From: Nocardia gamkensis NBRC 108242
Lineage (GTDB): Bacteria; Actinomycetota; Actinomycetes; Mycobacteriales; Mycobacteriaceae
Direction of reading: 5' to 3'
NCBI RefSeq assembly: GCF_001612985.1
Contig: NZ_BDBM01000034.1
Span: 1-64,000 of the forward strand
Length of the DNA stretch: 64,000 nucleotides
Position 1 is the first letter of the stretch. Each line of letters starts with the position of its first letter. A program made the translations under genes and the position numbers. Shown here piece by piece: positions 1-8,519 of the stretch. Under the pieces are notes generated by a model. That model searched no databases and was not told where the DNA came from. It was given only the letters and a program-made list of their open reading frames with translations.

Positions 1-28
1 CCCGAAACTGTCGGGAGGGGCCGATAGG

Positions 29-1243
29 GTGTACGGCGTGGCGGGAGTCTTCGATCGATTGGTCGGCCAGGAGGCGGTCGAGTCCGAGTTGACGGCTGCC
101 GCCGTAGCCGCGCGCGGGGGAGCGGTCGAAGGCGCGATGACGCATTCGTGGTTGTTCACCGGCCCGCCCGGCTCGGGCAGATCCGTCGCGGCGGTGTGCT
201 TCGCGGCGGCGTTGCAGTGCACCGACTCGGGGACGCCCGGGTGCGGCAGGTGTCACGCCTGCACCACGACCATGGCGGGCACGCACGGCGATGTGCGCCG
301 GGTGGTGCCCGAGGGCCTGAGCATCAGCACCAAGGAGATGCGCGAGATCGTGCAGGTGGCCTCGCGCAGGCCGAGTACCGGGCGCTGGCAGGTGGTGGTC
401 ATCGAAGACGCCGACCGATTGACCGAGGCGGCCGGAAACGTGCTGCTCAAGGTCGTCGAGGAGCCGCCGGAACGGACGGTGTTCCTGCTGTGCGCCCCCT
501 CGGTCGACCCGGAGGACATCTCGATCACACTGCGCTCCCGCTGCCGGCACGTGCACCTGGTGACGCCATCGGTGCCCGCCATCGCGCGGGTGCTGCGGGA
601 ACGCGACAACCTCGACGAGAGGACCGCGAACTGGGCCGCCTCCATCAGCGGCGGCCATGTCGGCCGTGCCCGTAGGCTCGCCACCGACGAAGAGGCGCGA
701 GCCCGCCGCCGGCGCGCTCTGGCCTTGGTCACCGCATCCGGGAAGCCCGGCGCGGCCTACGCCGCCGCCGACGAGCTGGTGCGCGCGGCCGACGACGAGG
801 CCAAACAGATGAGCGCTACCCGTGACGAACGCGAGCGCGAGGAACTAGCGACCGCGATGGGCGCGGGCGGCACCGGCAAGGGCGCGGCGAGTGCGACTCG
901 CGGCTCCGCCGGCGTGCTGAAGGACTTGGAGCGGCGGCAGAAGTCCCGCGCGACCCGCACCGGCCGCGACGCACTCGATCGCGCTCTGATCGACGTGGCG
1001 GGTGTCTACCGGGACGCGCTGGCCGTCCGATTCGGCGCCACCCGGCTCGGCTCCGGCATCGCGCTCACCCACCCGGACCTGTCCGACGAGATCCACGACT
1101 TGGCCGAGCGTGTGCCCCCCGAAGGCCTGCTGAAGTCCATCGAGGCCGTGCTCGCCTGCCGCACCGCGCTCGACCTGAACGTCAAACCCCGTTTCGCCCT
1201 CGCCGCCATGGCCGCCGCCCTCATCGCGGCCCGCGCGCAATGA
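29..1243 (+). CDS. holB: DNA polymerase III subunit delta'
   Basis: Clamp-loader subunit that helps load the beta sliding clamp during replication; cytoplasmic AAA+ protein of 404 aa, the usual actinobacterial length. The P-loop GPPGSGRS (residues 45-52) has Arg where ATPases have Lys, as expected for the non-hydrolysing delta' subunit. A Cys cluster near residues 64-80 (C...GCGRCHAC) forms the clamp-loader zinc module, and an SRC motif follows at LRSRC. A GTG start at 29 is preceded by GGGAGGGG about 8 bases upstream; a second in-frame GTG at 38 is also possible. The gene is followed 62 bases later by tRNA-Thr. Confidence 0.93.
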   Translation: MYGVAGVFDRLVGQEAVESELTAAAVAARGGAVEGAMTHSWLFTGPPGSGRSVAAVCFAAALQCTDSGTPGCGRCHACTTTMAGTHGDVRRVVPEGLSISTKEMREIVQVASRRPSTGRWQVVVIEDADRLTEAAGNVLLKVVEEPPERTVFLLCAPSVDPEDISITLRSRCRHVHLVTPSVPAIARVLRERDNLDERTANWAASISGGHVGRARRLATDEEARARRRRALALVTASGKPGAAYAAADELVRAADDEAKQMSATRDEREREELATAMGAGGTGKGAASATRGSAGVLKDLERRQKSRATRTGRDALDRALIDVAGVYRDALAVRFGATRLGSGIALTHPDLSDEIHDLAERVPPEGLLKSIEAVLACRTALDLNVKPRFALAAMAAALIAARAQ

Positions 1244-1305
1244 CCGTGACCACCTGTTTTCGCGATCGGGCCGCGAAAGGATAGACTCGCTTGGCCGAAA
1301 GGCAC

Positions 1306-1381
1306 GCCGCCTTAGCTCAGTCGGTAGAGCGCTTCACTCGTAATGAAAAGGTCGGGGGTTCGATTCCCCCAGGCGGCTCCA
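1306..1381 (+). tRNA. tRNA-Thr (anticodon CGU)
   Basis: The cloverleaf can be drawn: acceptor GCCGCCT pairs with AGGCGGC, the D arm is closed by GCTC/GAGC, the anticodon loop CTCGTAA gives CGU, and the T arm is GGGGG/CCCCC around TTCGATT. An encoded CCA ends at 1381. A TAGACT hexamer 18 bases upstream (1282-1287) is a likely -10 box. The 3' half from the anticodon onward doubles as the left attachment site of the integrated element, which restores an intact tRNA. Confidence 0.95.
1339..1381 (+). repeat. attL, 3' half of tRNA-Thr
   Basis: Forty-three bases from the anticodon (CGTAATG...) to the encoded CCA. They recur at 17527-17569 with one mismatch. The copy here completes a functional tRNA and lies next to the integrase gene. 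Confidence 0.92.
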
Positions 1382-1439
1382 TACTTGCTGGTAGAAGCCA
1401 TTTTCGTGGGTCGATGGATCAACCCCGAACGGCTCGACT

Positions 1440-1463
1440 CCCAACTAAATCCCAACAAATTCG
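1440..1463 (+). repeat. Left candidate arm-type integrase site
   Basis: A 24-base stretch with two CCCAAC boxes 11 bases apart and ending AAATTCG. It matches 20 of 24 positions of the stretch at 17374-17397 inside the other end, in the same orientation. It sits 58 bases inside attL, between the core site and the 3' end of the integrase gene. A role in integrase or Xis binding is inferred from position and repetition only. Confidence 0.5.
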
Positions 1464-1478
1464 TTCTCCGTTCTCATC

Positions 1479-2801
1479 TCAGGGCTCTCCGCTCACCGCG
1501 CGGTCCAGCGCATCGGCAGCGGCATGGTGCGCCCGACCGCGTGCCATGTACCGCCGCTGTGTCATGGCCGGGTCTACGTGCCCCAGCACGTCCGCTGTCA
1601 CACGGGCTGATAAGCCCGCGTCGTCCAGGATCGTCGCGACAGCACCCCGGAAGCTGTGCGGCGTCACATCGTCAGGGATACCGAGCGCATCACGGACCCG
1701 CTGCCACTCGTGCCCGACGTTCTGCGGGTCCCGCAGCGTCCACACCGTGGACGGGAACACGAGATCCGGCGTGTCCTCGCCTTTGGGGGGCGATGCCAGC
1801 TTGCGAGCAGCGAGAGCTTTCCGCCGCCGCTTCAATGCCTCCACGACGAAATCAGGCAGGGCAATGACGCCCTTCCGGTTCTTCGGATCGTTGTCGTTCG
1901 CCACCCGCACGAGACCCTTGCCCTTGACCCGCACCACCTTCCCGGTTGTTCTCAGCGTGTGCGCGTCCAGGTTGATGTCAGACCACAGCAGTCCCAACAC
2001 CTGACTCCGCCGCAGCCCCGTACCCGCCAGCACCGTTACCCAGTCGGCCAGGTCGGCGCTCTCGCAGAACTCCGCTACGGTCGGCGGAGTGTAGGACTTG
2101 ACCGGCTTGCCCCGTGTCCGTTCGGCTCGCGACAGCTTGCGCGGGCACGGTAGGTCAGACGTGCGGACAGCCGCCAGGATCGTGCGCAGCTCATCCACCG
2201 TGATATCCCGCGCACCACCGGTTCGGCCCTTGGCCTCGATGTTCTGCGCGAGCTGGGTTTCCCGCACAGGGTTCACGCTCAATGCGTCCTTGCGCACCGC
2301 GTAGCGGAACATGCCCGAAAGCACGTTGCGCCCGGTGCGCATCGAACCCGGTCCCTTGGCCTGGCCTAGATCCTTCAAGAAGGCTTCAACCGAAGAGGTG
2401 GTGACTTCCAGGAGCCGCCGACTGCCGAACGCTGTGTTGAAAGTCTCAGCTACCAAGTCGTAGCGCTCGACCGTCCCCGGAGCCCGGTTCTGATCAACGA
2501 GATACTGCCGATACTCGGCCCACAACTGCCGAACAGTCGTGCTCTCCGACAACTCGCCACCCGCGTCGACTCGGATGGCCGCAGCGGCAGCCAACACGGC
2601 GCTTGCCGCTCGAGCACCTTTATGGTCCGGGACCGTTCGCCCCCGCGCATCGAGCTTGAGAGGGGAGTTGCGCGTAAGTTCCCGACGTCGACCCGAGGCA
2701 TCTCGCACCAGAACCCGAGCCTCCCACCGCCCCGGCGAAAGCTCCCTCAGCATCACCTTGCCAGGGACGCCGATAGGCCGTGCGGGCCGTCCCCGCCTCA
2801 C
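1479..2801 (-). CDS. int: Tyrosine recombinase integrase
   Basis: Site-specific integrase of the element, 440 aa, the usual size for tRNA-targeting AICE integrases. An N-terminal DNA-binding part (to about residue 190) is followed by the catalytic domain with Arg264 in GLRRSQV, His382-x-x-Arg385 (HSFR), His408 in LGHVD and nucleophile Tyr418 in RRYMA, so it looks intact. The start is GTG at 2801 with GGGGTGAGG about 6 bases upstream, 7 bases after the Xis-like gene. It acts on the 43-bp core in tRNA-Thr. Confidence 0.95.
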   Translation of the reverse strand: MRRGRPARPIGVPGKVMLRELSPGRWEARVLVRDASGRRRELTRNSPLKLDARGRTVPDHKGARAASAVLAAAAAIRVDAGGELSESTTVRQLWAEYRQYLVDQNRAPGTVERYDLVAETFNTAFGSRRLLEVTTSSVEAFLKDLGQAKGPGSMRTGRNVLSGMFRYAVRKDALSVNPVRETQLAQNIEAKGRTGGARDITVDELRTILAAVRTSDLPCPRKLSRAERTRGKPVKSYTPPTVAEFCESADLADWVTVLAGTGLRRSQVLGLLWSDINLDAHTLRTTGKVVRVKGKGLVRVANDNDPKNRKGVIALPDFVVEALKRRRKALAARKLASPPKGEDTPDLVFPSTVWTLRDPQNVGHEWQRVRDALGIPDDVTPHSFRGAVATILDDAGLSARVTADVLGHVDPAMTQRRYMARGRAHHAAADALDRAVSGEP

Positions 2802-2808
2802 GGGTGCC

Positions 2809-3027
2809 TCACCCCACGTCGGTGTCTTCCTGTGCGTCTAGCGCCGCGTCCAGCGCGTCCAAATCCCAACGGAAATCCTTTCCCACCCGCTTCGGCCGAG
2901 GTAGCCACGGGTATTTGTCACGTTGCCTGTTCCACCGCCGCAGCACTTCGGGATTCACGTGGATATGCGCGGCGGCGACCTTGGTCGTTGCCCACCGGCG
3001 TACCGGCGGATCGGTTCGAGCAGACAT
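2809..3027 (-). CDS. xis: Excisionase-like winged-helix protein (Xis)
   Basis: A 72-aa DNA-binding protein with a MerR/Xis-type helix-turn-helix: WATTKVAAAHIHVN...VLRRWNRQRD, then a basic wing (PKRVGKDFRW). Xis proteins of this kind bend DNA at the att site and steer integrase towards excision. An ATG at 3027 with GGAAAGG 8 bases upstream is preferred over the ATG 30 bases earlier. It is followed directly by int, the standard AICE order. Confidence 0.82.
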   Translation of the reverse strand: MSARTDPPVRRWATTKVAAAHIHVNPEVLRRWNRQRDKYPWLPRPKRVGKDFRWDLDALDAALDAQEDTDVG

Positions 3028-3063
3028 GTCGCAGTCCTTTCCGGTCAAGAGATCCATAGTTCG

Positions 3064-4830
3064 CTAATCGGTAGCTGTGTCGGCTGAGTCGGTATCACCT
3101 GCGCCCGGCTCCGGCGAGTACCCCATCTCTTCGCTACTGGGTTCAGGTGGATGTTGCGCCGCGAGTAGCGCTTTCTCGTATTGCGCGCGCCAGCCGAGCC
3201 GTTCTGCGACGGCGTGCATGAGTAGGTAGGCGCGTGAGGGTATGCGGGTGCCGGGGGTGATGGTGTTCCAGGTGTAGCGGTGTGGGTCGCGGGCGGGGCG
3301 GGTGATGCCGACGTTGGCGAGCAGTTGCCGAACAAATTCGATGCGGTCGGCTTTGTGGTCATCCAGTGTCTTACCGGTCCACAGTTGCGAGCACAGCACC
3401 CGCCGCCCCGGTAGTCCGAGCGTGGTCCGTCGATGTGCCCGTCCCCGGCACTGGCCGGGTTGCATGCGTGACTTCGCACCCTTGGGCACGATCCCGTACA
3501 TCAGCCACACCGCACACCGAGGCGAGCACGGAGTACGGCACAACGCCTCGTGCAACCGGTCGTAATGCGTCTGCTGACGCGCCGTCCGTGCTTCCAGGAC
3601 CTCATCCACGGATTTGGTGAGGTACTTGCATAGATACCCGATGTGCCGCTTGGCTTCCTCGGTGCCACCCAGTACGCCCCGGATGTCCATCTGGGAGCCG
3701 AACACGGCCATGTGCGCCGGATCGTCCTCCGGGCCGATGGCAGCGATTGCCTCGTCCCAGGACTGCAACGGCTGGCGCGTGTCGGGGTCGACGAACGTGC
3801 GTTGTGCGCGGTCCCACAGTGGTACTCGATCCGGGGTGTATGTCATCTCGGTACGGCGGGGCCACCAGATTTGCCGGTACGTTCCGGCGGTGACCTGTCG
3901 CAGGATTGCGGCGGGGGATGCTGCCGCGGATTGCGATGTGCACATGGGGGCGCCGCGCCGTTGCGGTTCGACCGTGGCGAAGTATTGGACGTTCCAGCCG
4001 ACCGCCCGGCGTAGGTTCTGTATCCACCGGTCGAACAACGCCGCGAAGCATATGGCGTCCCATGCTGCCCGCGCGTAGTCGTAGCTGTCGGGGTCGATCG
4101 GTGTGCCGTCTTCGCGGTGCACCGGCCCGTAGCTGTCCAGGGTGAGCGTGACGAACATGGAGGGTTTGAACCGTCCGGCGTACTCCCGCCCGATGGTGCG
4201 GGAATGGATCGGCAGCCGAGGCAACTCGGGCATCCCCTCGGGCCGTTTGGTGGAACGACCCACCGGCTCCGACCCGCCACAATCGTCCGCGCCGTCGTCG
4301 CCGGCCTGCTCCGATGACGACGCGGCCGGCGGTTCCGGCGACGGTGGTGTGCCGCGTGCGCCGAGCGCTTTCAGTTGCTTGTCGGCCCAGTCGATTTCGG
4401 CGCGTATCTCTGCTGCGTCGCTGTCGCGGCCCCCAGCGAGAGCGTCTTGGTAGGCGGCGGTCTGATCGGCCCGGTACAGGATCAGCCCGAGCTGATCGAA
4501 GGTAGGGCGTGATTTGGGCTTCTGGGGCTCGACCTCCAGGTGCCAGCCCTCCCGCAGCTGCGTTTGCCGCAACGCTTTGGCCTTGGCCGCGCACGCCGGG
4601 CAGATGGCGGCCATCGTGTTGCCGCATGGCACGGCCACGAATTCCACCCGCCCGGTCTCGGTGTCGGTCTGCTCGAGCACCATCGGCCGAATGCACACGC
4701 CGTGGGTGCGGGCGGCGTCCATCGCGATGTCATCGAATGTCGGCGGCCGACCGACACCGTCAGCTTCACCGCCCGGTTGAAGCCTGTCCGGGTCGGTGGC
4801 GGGTAGCTCGGCTGGTTCGTCGTTCACCAC
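3064..4830 (-). CDS. RepSA-like replication initiator, HUH motif disrupted
   Basis: Rolling-circle type initiator of the element, 588 aa. Visible family features are an N-terminal Cys cluster (CGN...CPAC), the conserved ...YFATVEPQRRGAP stretch, QIWWP, and the catalytic-tyrosine region GYLCKYLTKS. Where the family has the metal-binding HUH segment, this frame reads MCTSQSAAASP (residues 296-306). The +1 frame of the same DNA reads HVHIAIRGSIP. A missing base in the G run at 3946-3950 and an extra one in the run at 3913-3917 would explain this. The start is one of two tandem GTGs (4830 or 4827) behind GGGGGGAGG, overlapping the upstream stop. The protein is probably inactive unless the indels are sequencing errors. 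Confidence 0.85.
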   Translation of the reverse strand: MVNDEPAELPATDPDRLQPGGEADGVGRPPTFDDIAMDAARTHGVCIRPMVLEQTDTETGRVEFVAVPCGNTMAAICPACAAKAKALRQTQLREGWHLEVEPQKPKSRPTFDQLGLILYRADQTAAYQDALAGGRDSDAAEIRAEIDWADKQLKALGARGTPPSPEPPAASSSEQAGDDGADDCGGSEPVGRSTKRPEGMPELPRLPIHSRTIGREYAGRFKPSMFVTLTLDSYGPVHREDGTPIDPDSYDYARAAWDAICFAALFDRWIQNLRRAVGWNVQYFATVEPQRRGAPMCTSQSAAASPAAILRQVTAGTYRQIWWPRRTEMTYTPDRVPLWDRAQRTFVDPDTRQPLQSWDEAIAAIGPEDDPAHMAVFGSQMDIRGVLGGTEEAKRHIGYLCKYLTKSVDEVLEARTARQQTHYDRLHEALCRTPCSPRCAVWLMYGIVPKGAKSRMQPGQCRGRAHRRTTLGLPGRRVLCSQLWTGKTLDDHKADRIEFVRQLLANVGITRPARDPHRYTWNTITPGTRIPSRAYLLMHAVAERLGWRAQYEKALLAAQHPPEPSSEEMGYSPEPGAGDTDSADTATD

Positions 4831-5099
4831 GGCGAGACCTCCCCCCGGATGATGCGGATGAGCTTGATGATCAATGCGGCCAGACGGCGGGCGAACTCGC
4901 CCGGATGCAGCGGCCCGAGCGGTTCGTCCGCGAACGGGGAAACCTCTACCGCGATCTGCCATTGACGCACGTAACCGGGATGCTCCCACCGCTTTCCCGG
5001 ACGGACGGGCCGATCATCCACCCCGACGTTCAGTGTCCGGTCACGCAGGCACGCGGCCAGCACCGTGATAACCACCCAGATCAGTTCGTCGTCGCTCAC
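4824..5099 (-). CDS. Small hypothetical protein between tra and rep
   Basis: A 91-aa protein of unknown function. It begins with a hydrophobic stretch (IWVVITVLAACL) and ends in an amphipathic Leu/Ile/Arg helix (RRLAALIIKLIRIIRG), so membrane contact is possible. It is coupled on both sides: its GTG overlaps the stop of the translocase gene by four bases (GTGA), and its TGA overlaps the start of rep. That placement suggests a role in transfer or replication of the element. Confidence 0.7.
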   Translation of the reverse strand: MSDDELIWVVITVLAACLRDRTLNVGVDDRPVRPGKRWEHPGYVRQWQIAVEVSPFADEPLGPLHPGEFARRLAALIIKLIRIIRGEVSPW

Positions 5100-6664
5100 G
5101 CGCCTACTCCCTCATCCGAGCCGTAAGGGAAGTCCGCCACGTCGGTCTTCTCGAGCAGCGCCGTTGCCTGCCCGCCTACCTCGTGGCTGGGCGCTGGAGT
5201 GGGGTTGTCGCCGGTGTAGCGCCGAGGTGGGCGGTAGGTGGAAATCAACCATCTGATGTCGTCGTCAGTGACTTCGAACGCCCGTACCCGCACGATGTCG
5301 GCGGCGTGTTCCTCGGCTGCGTTGGTCTCCGCGTCGCTCAAATCCAGGCCGGGAGTGATCTGCACATACGCCGTGCCGGGCATGCTGACCGGGATCAGGT
5401 CACACAACGCGCCCCGTTCCCGGCCGCTGAGCCCGAAAATCATCTGAACTTGAGTCGGCTCGGCAACCCTGAGTCCGACGCGAGTCGGAAAGAGCTGCCT
5501 CACCCGCAACACGTCCTTACTGGGGTCCTGGATGCAGCCGACGACCACGATGCCCGCTGCCCTGCCTTGGGTGGTCAGCAGACCAAGCAGGCGTTCGATT
5601 TCGTCTCGGGTCTTCTTGTCGGTGAAGTACTCCGTCAGCGAGGCGAACTCGTCCACGATCAGCAGAATCATCGGCTCATCGGCCGAGGGGATCAGTTTGC
5701 GGACCTTGCCGCGCATGCGGTCCATCCGCGCTTGCATGGTCTTCACCAGCTCCCGCAGCAGCTGCAAGGCCATCTCGGAGTTGTCGTAGGCGAACCGGTC
5801 GAACCATCCCATCCCGAGCCCGAACTCCACGCCCCCTTTCGGGTCGATCACCCACACCACCACCGTTCCGGCGGCGATCGCTGGTGCCAGCGCGGCAATG
5901 ATCGACCACGCCACCGACCCCTTACCGGAGCCGGTCTCGCCCGCGATCAACAGATGCGTACCCAGAATCGTCAGCTTCCACGGACGATCCAACTCGGTGA
6001 CACCCACCGGAATCGATTGCAGATCAACAGATTCCCCGCTGCGCCGGTCACGGGGCAGGGGGATCGGTTCGCGCAGCAGGTCTTTGTGGATGACCTCCAG
6101 GTGCACGAAACCAGGCCGGGTGTGGCGCACCCGCAGCCCGATCGCCCGGAACGCGTGCCGTAGCTCCTCGGATTTCGCCGCCCAGTCCTCGACCTTCTGA
6201 CCATCCAGCATGCCCACTTCCAGCACGTCCACCACATGCCCGGTCTCCGCGCGCATGATCGCGGGTGTCTTGACCCGCGTATCCAGTTCCAAGGTCAACC
6301 CCGACATGGCGGTGACCGTCTTCCACCGCTGCGTATACCGCGCCCACTTGCGGAAGCGGGCCGCGATCCGGCCGGAGACCCACCGCCGGAACGACACCGG
6401 CCACCGCCACCACCACAACCCCCACCCGGCCACCGACACCACCCCGGCCACGGCACCGAACGGCCACCCCAGCCACACTCCCAACCCGACCGACACCACC
6501 ACCGGCAGCGACAGCATCGGGAACAACACCGCCCACCACACGCACAGCACCAACCCGTAGGCCAGCGCGATCAGCGCGTCCATCAACATGTTCTCGATAT
6601 CCGTCGCCGGATCGGACACACGCCGCCCATCACGACGCGGATCGAATTTCGCGGATCGAACCAT
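5096..6664 (-). CDS. FtsK/SpoIIIE-type DNA translocase (TraB/TraSA-like)
   Basis: Probable conjugal DNA pump of the AICE, 522 aa. Two membrane segments (about residues 29-50 and 52-85, the second very Trp-rich near WGLWWWRW) precede a cytoplasmic FtsK domain. Walker A is GETGSGKGS at 242-250 and Walker B is MILLIVDEF at 332-340. In this class of element one such protein moves double-stranded DNA between mycelial cells. An ATG at 6664 is chosen because GGAG lies 9 bases upstream; the open frame extends further without support. It is the first gene of the coupled tra, small-ORF, rep run. Confidence 0.9.
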   Translation of the reverse strand: MVRSAKFDPRRDGRRVSDPATDIENMLMDALIALAYGLVLCVWWAVLFPMLSLPVVVSVGLGVWLGWPFGAVAGVVSVAGWGLWWWRWPVSFRRWVSGRIAARFRKWARYTQRWKTVTAMSGLTLELDTRVKTPAIMRAETGHVVDVLEVGMLDGQKVEDWAAKSEELRHAFRAIGLRVRHTRPGFVHLEVIHKDLLREPIPLPRDRRSGESVDLQSIPVGVTELDRPWKLTILGTHLLIAGETGSGKGSVAWSIIAALAPAIAAGTVVVWVIDPKGGVEFGLGMGWFDRFAYDNSEMALQLLRELVKTMQARMDRMRGKVRKLIPSADEPMILLIVDEFASLTEYFTDKKTRDEIERLLGLLTTQGRAAGIVVVGCIQDPSKDVLRVRQLFPTRVGLRVAEPTQVQMIFGLSGRERGALCDLIPVSMPGTAYVQITPGLDLSDAETNAAEEHAADIVRVRAFEVTDDDIRWLISTYRPPRRYTGDNPTPAPSHEVGGQATALLEKTDVADFPYGSDEGVGA

Positions 6665-6816
6665 CACGACAAACTCCAAACATTGAGCCACGCCCACGAA
6701 CCCGCCAGTAGCAGGTAAGGGACGAAAAAGGTTGTGCAGCAAGGCGATTGCCGTGCTCTTGGATCGGCGGGGCGGGTTCATGTCCGCAGGCCGTGAGCCC
6801 GCCCCACCGCATGCGG

Positions 6817-7314
6817 CTAACTCGCCGCGGACTTGCCCGAACTCGAACTGGACGCGCCAGAGCTACGCGGCCCCGCGCCAGCACCCGAAGACGGCGCGGG
6901 AGCGGGTTTGGGTGCCTCTACTCCGGTCGCGCGCACGGCGTAGGCGATGTGCCGGAACTCCCCGGTGCCACCCACGCGCGGAGACACCCGCAGGCCGGTG
7001 AACCGGATCGGTGCACCCAACGCGAACTCCCCACCCGGCAACACCGGTTCGGTGTCCGACAGCAACGTCACGTCATACGACATGCGCGCCGCATTCCCTG
7101 CCGCCGGATCGGTGATCGGCAACTTCCACATCAGAAGACCGGTGTCGTCATCGCGTAAATGCTTGCCCGGTCGGCGTGGATCATTCGAGTATTCGGTGAA
7201 TGGACGCACAGGCCCGACCACCAAGCAACTGCCGAAATAGAAATCTTCGTGCTCGATTCCGAACGAGATATTCCGGCGACGTTCCTGAGCTTCACTCCGA
7301 AGAGGTTGTGTCAT
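6817..7314 (-). CDS. Hypothetical AICE protein with Ser-rich tail
   Basis: A 165-aa protein I do not recognise. Residues 10-130 look globular and beta-rich (FYFGSCLVVGPVRPF, MSYDVTLLSD, IRFTGLRVSPRVG). The last 35 residues are Pro/Ser/Gly-rich and disordered. An N-terminal beta domain with a flexible tail recalls single-stranded-DNA-binding proteins, but this is only a resemblance. An ATG at 7314 is chosen because TTGGAG lies 7 bases upstream, much like the spacing of the translocase gene that follows in the same direction. Confidence 0.65.
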   Translation of the reverse strand: MTQPLRSEAQERRRNISFGIEHEDFYFGSCLVVGPVRPFTEYSNDPRRPGKHLRDDDTGLLMWKLPITDPAAGNAARMSYDVTLLSDTEPVLPGGEFALGAPIRFTGLRVSPRVGGTGEFRHIAYAVRATGVEAPKPAPAPSSGAGAGPRSSGASSSSSGKSAAS

Positions 7315-8501
7315 AACAAAACTCCAACGAGTCGTAGAAACAGCGGAAGCAGCGCGACCAACGCGCCACGTAGACACCCCTTGCCCCGACAGCCGCCCGC
7401 AAGCAGCCCGGCATACGGGCATCTACCAGCCCGAACGGCGGATCACGTCCGCCCCCGCCGCGTCTGCGGCAGTTCTACGACCCTGTGAAGTTGACGGGTT
7501 CCCGTTCCCACGGGACACCCCATGCACTACTGTGGACACAGCAGAACTCCCAATTCTGCTCGAGGGGTATCACTGCTTCGGGCTAGGGGTTGCAGCCCCA
7601 GTCATGCCCGAAGTACCTCGCTAGTGCTGGCCCTCCGCCCCCGGAGGGTTCAGCCATGCGAGTACTTAAGAACTCCGCAATGCCGCTACACCAATCCGAA
7701 CTCCTTCCTGTTGATGCCGAACATTCCATCGGACCACGCCCGAGGAAGGTTGTCCAGTAAACCTATTCGCGATCTGCGCGCCCAGCTAGCCAATCCACAC
7801 AGCCGGTGTGCCCTACCCGCAGCCGCACCAGCGCCGACACCAGGGCATGCGTGTACACGCACACCACTGTCGGAAACACCAGGACACCACACGGCCCCAG
7901 AACACACGCGATACCGCGTCTTCACCAACGGGGACCCATACACCCGCGGTGGAATCGACTGCCCGCCACCCATCTTCGCCTTGCTAGGGTGACAGCCGCC
8001 GCGCACACAGGGGACCATCATCCGGGCTCGCACCCGATCCGTTCCTTCCACACTCGTCCTCGCCGCTGGGGCTCCGGGTACCCGGCCGGACCAGCAGCGT
8101 TCAGTCAGTCTCCCTGGCTACCATCCATGAGACCCGCACAAAACGCCCAGGTCAAGGAAAACCATGCATGCAAAATTGCCTGAAACCGGTACAGGCGTGT
8201 CGAATTGACCAAACCGCCGCGATAAGGTATGAGAACCCAACTATGCGATCGGCAGTGGCGACGAAAACCCTTGGCCCGAAGTCGATTTCAGAAGACGCAG
8301 GCACTCGCAGTCTTGCGGCAGAACAGGCCTCGAACACTCAGCCCGAACAGGCGACACGCCGGTGCGACACGAAGGAAGAATCTATTAACCCAGAAGTAGC
8401 TACATCACATGAATAACAACAGCAACATCAACGATACGCCTGCACCGAGAACGACGACAGCTCACAAAGCTATCCAGAGTCCGTAGTTGCTGTTATTGCT
8501 G
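7315..8501. other. Long non-coding stretch with clustered hairpins
   Basis: About 1.2 kb without a convincing gene; open frames here have poor composition and no ribosome sites. Bases 7500-7675 are packed with inverted repeats (listed separately). The rest holds scattered low-GC patches around 8130-8440. A promoter for the minus-strand transfer genes must lie near 7320-7500. An origin of replication or an untranslated RNA would fit here. Confidence 0.5.
7500..7675. other. Cluster of inverted repeats; candidate origin or structured RNA
   Basis: Five dyads lie in 176 bases: TCCCGT/ACGGGA at 7500-7515; AGCAGAA/TTCTGCT at 7540-7560; a nested element with CGAGG/CCTCG (7561-7620), CTTCGGGC/GCCCGAAG (7576-7613) and GGGG/CCCC (7586-7599); CCCTCC/GGAGGG at 7631-7648; and a near-palindrome around CTTAAG at 7659-7675. 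Such density is typical of rolling-circle origins or structured RNA. It lies upstream of the transfer and replication genes. Function is inferred. Confidence 0.45.
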
Positions 8502-8519
8502 TTATTGCTGTCGTTGCTG
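8412..8519. repeat. Inverted and 9-bp tandem repeats at the end of the LOG-like gene
   Basis: TTGCTGTTA-type units repeat three and a half times at 8487-8519 and cover the last codons and stop of the LOG-like gene. Bases 8412-8426 are nearly complementary to 8486-8497 (12 paired bases with a 3-base bulge). This could be a transcription end for the minus-strand gene pair, or simple low-complexity sequence. Confidence 0.4.

Noticed and set aside
3064..4830. Programmed frameshifting in rep
   Set aside because: The frame is open throughout and the two indels cancel; there is no slippery site with downstream structure, so error or mutation is simpler.
7522..8051. Open frames on both strands in the AICE spacer
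   Set aside because: No ribosome sites, no recognisable protein character, and the region overlaps strong hairpins.
8243..8416. Possible 57-aa protein starting at an ATG
   Set aside because: Only a weak ribosome site and no family; too little to support a gene.
8487..8519. Short regular repeats as a possible CRISPR array
   Set aside because: The units are 9 bases without spacers and encode the end of the LOG-like protein. No CRISPR array or cas gene is seen in the window.
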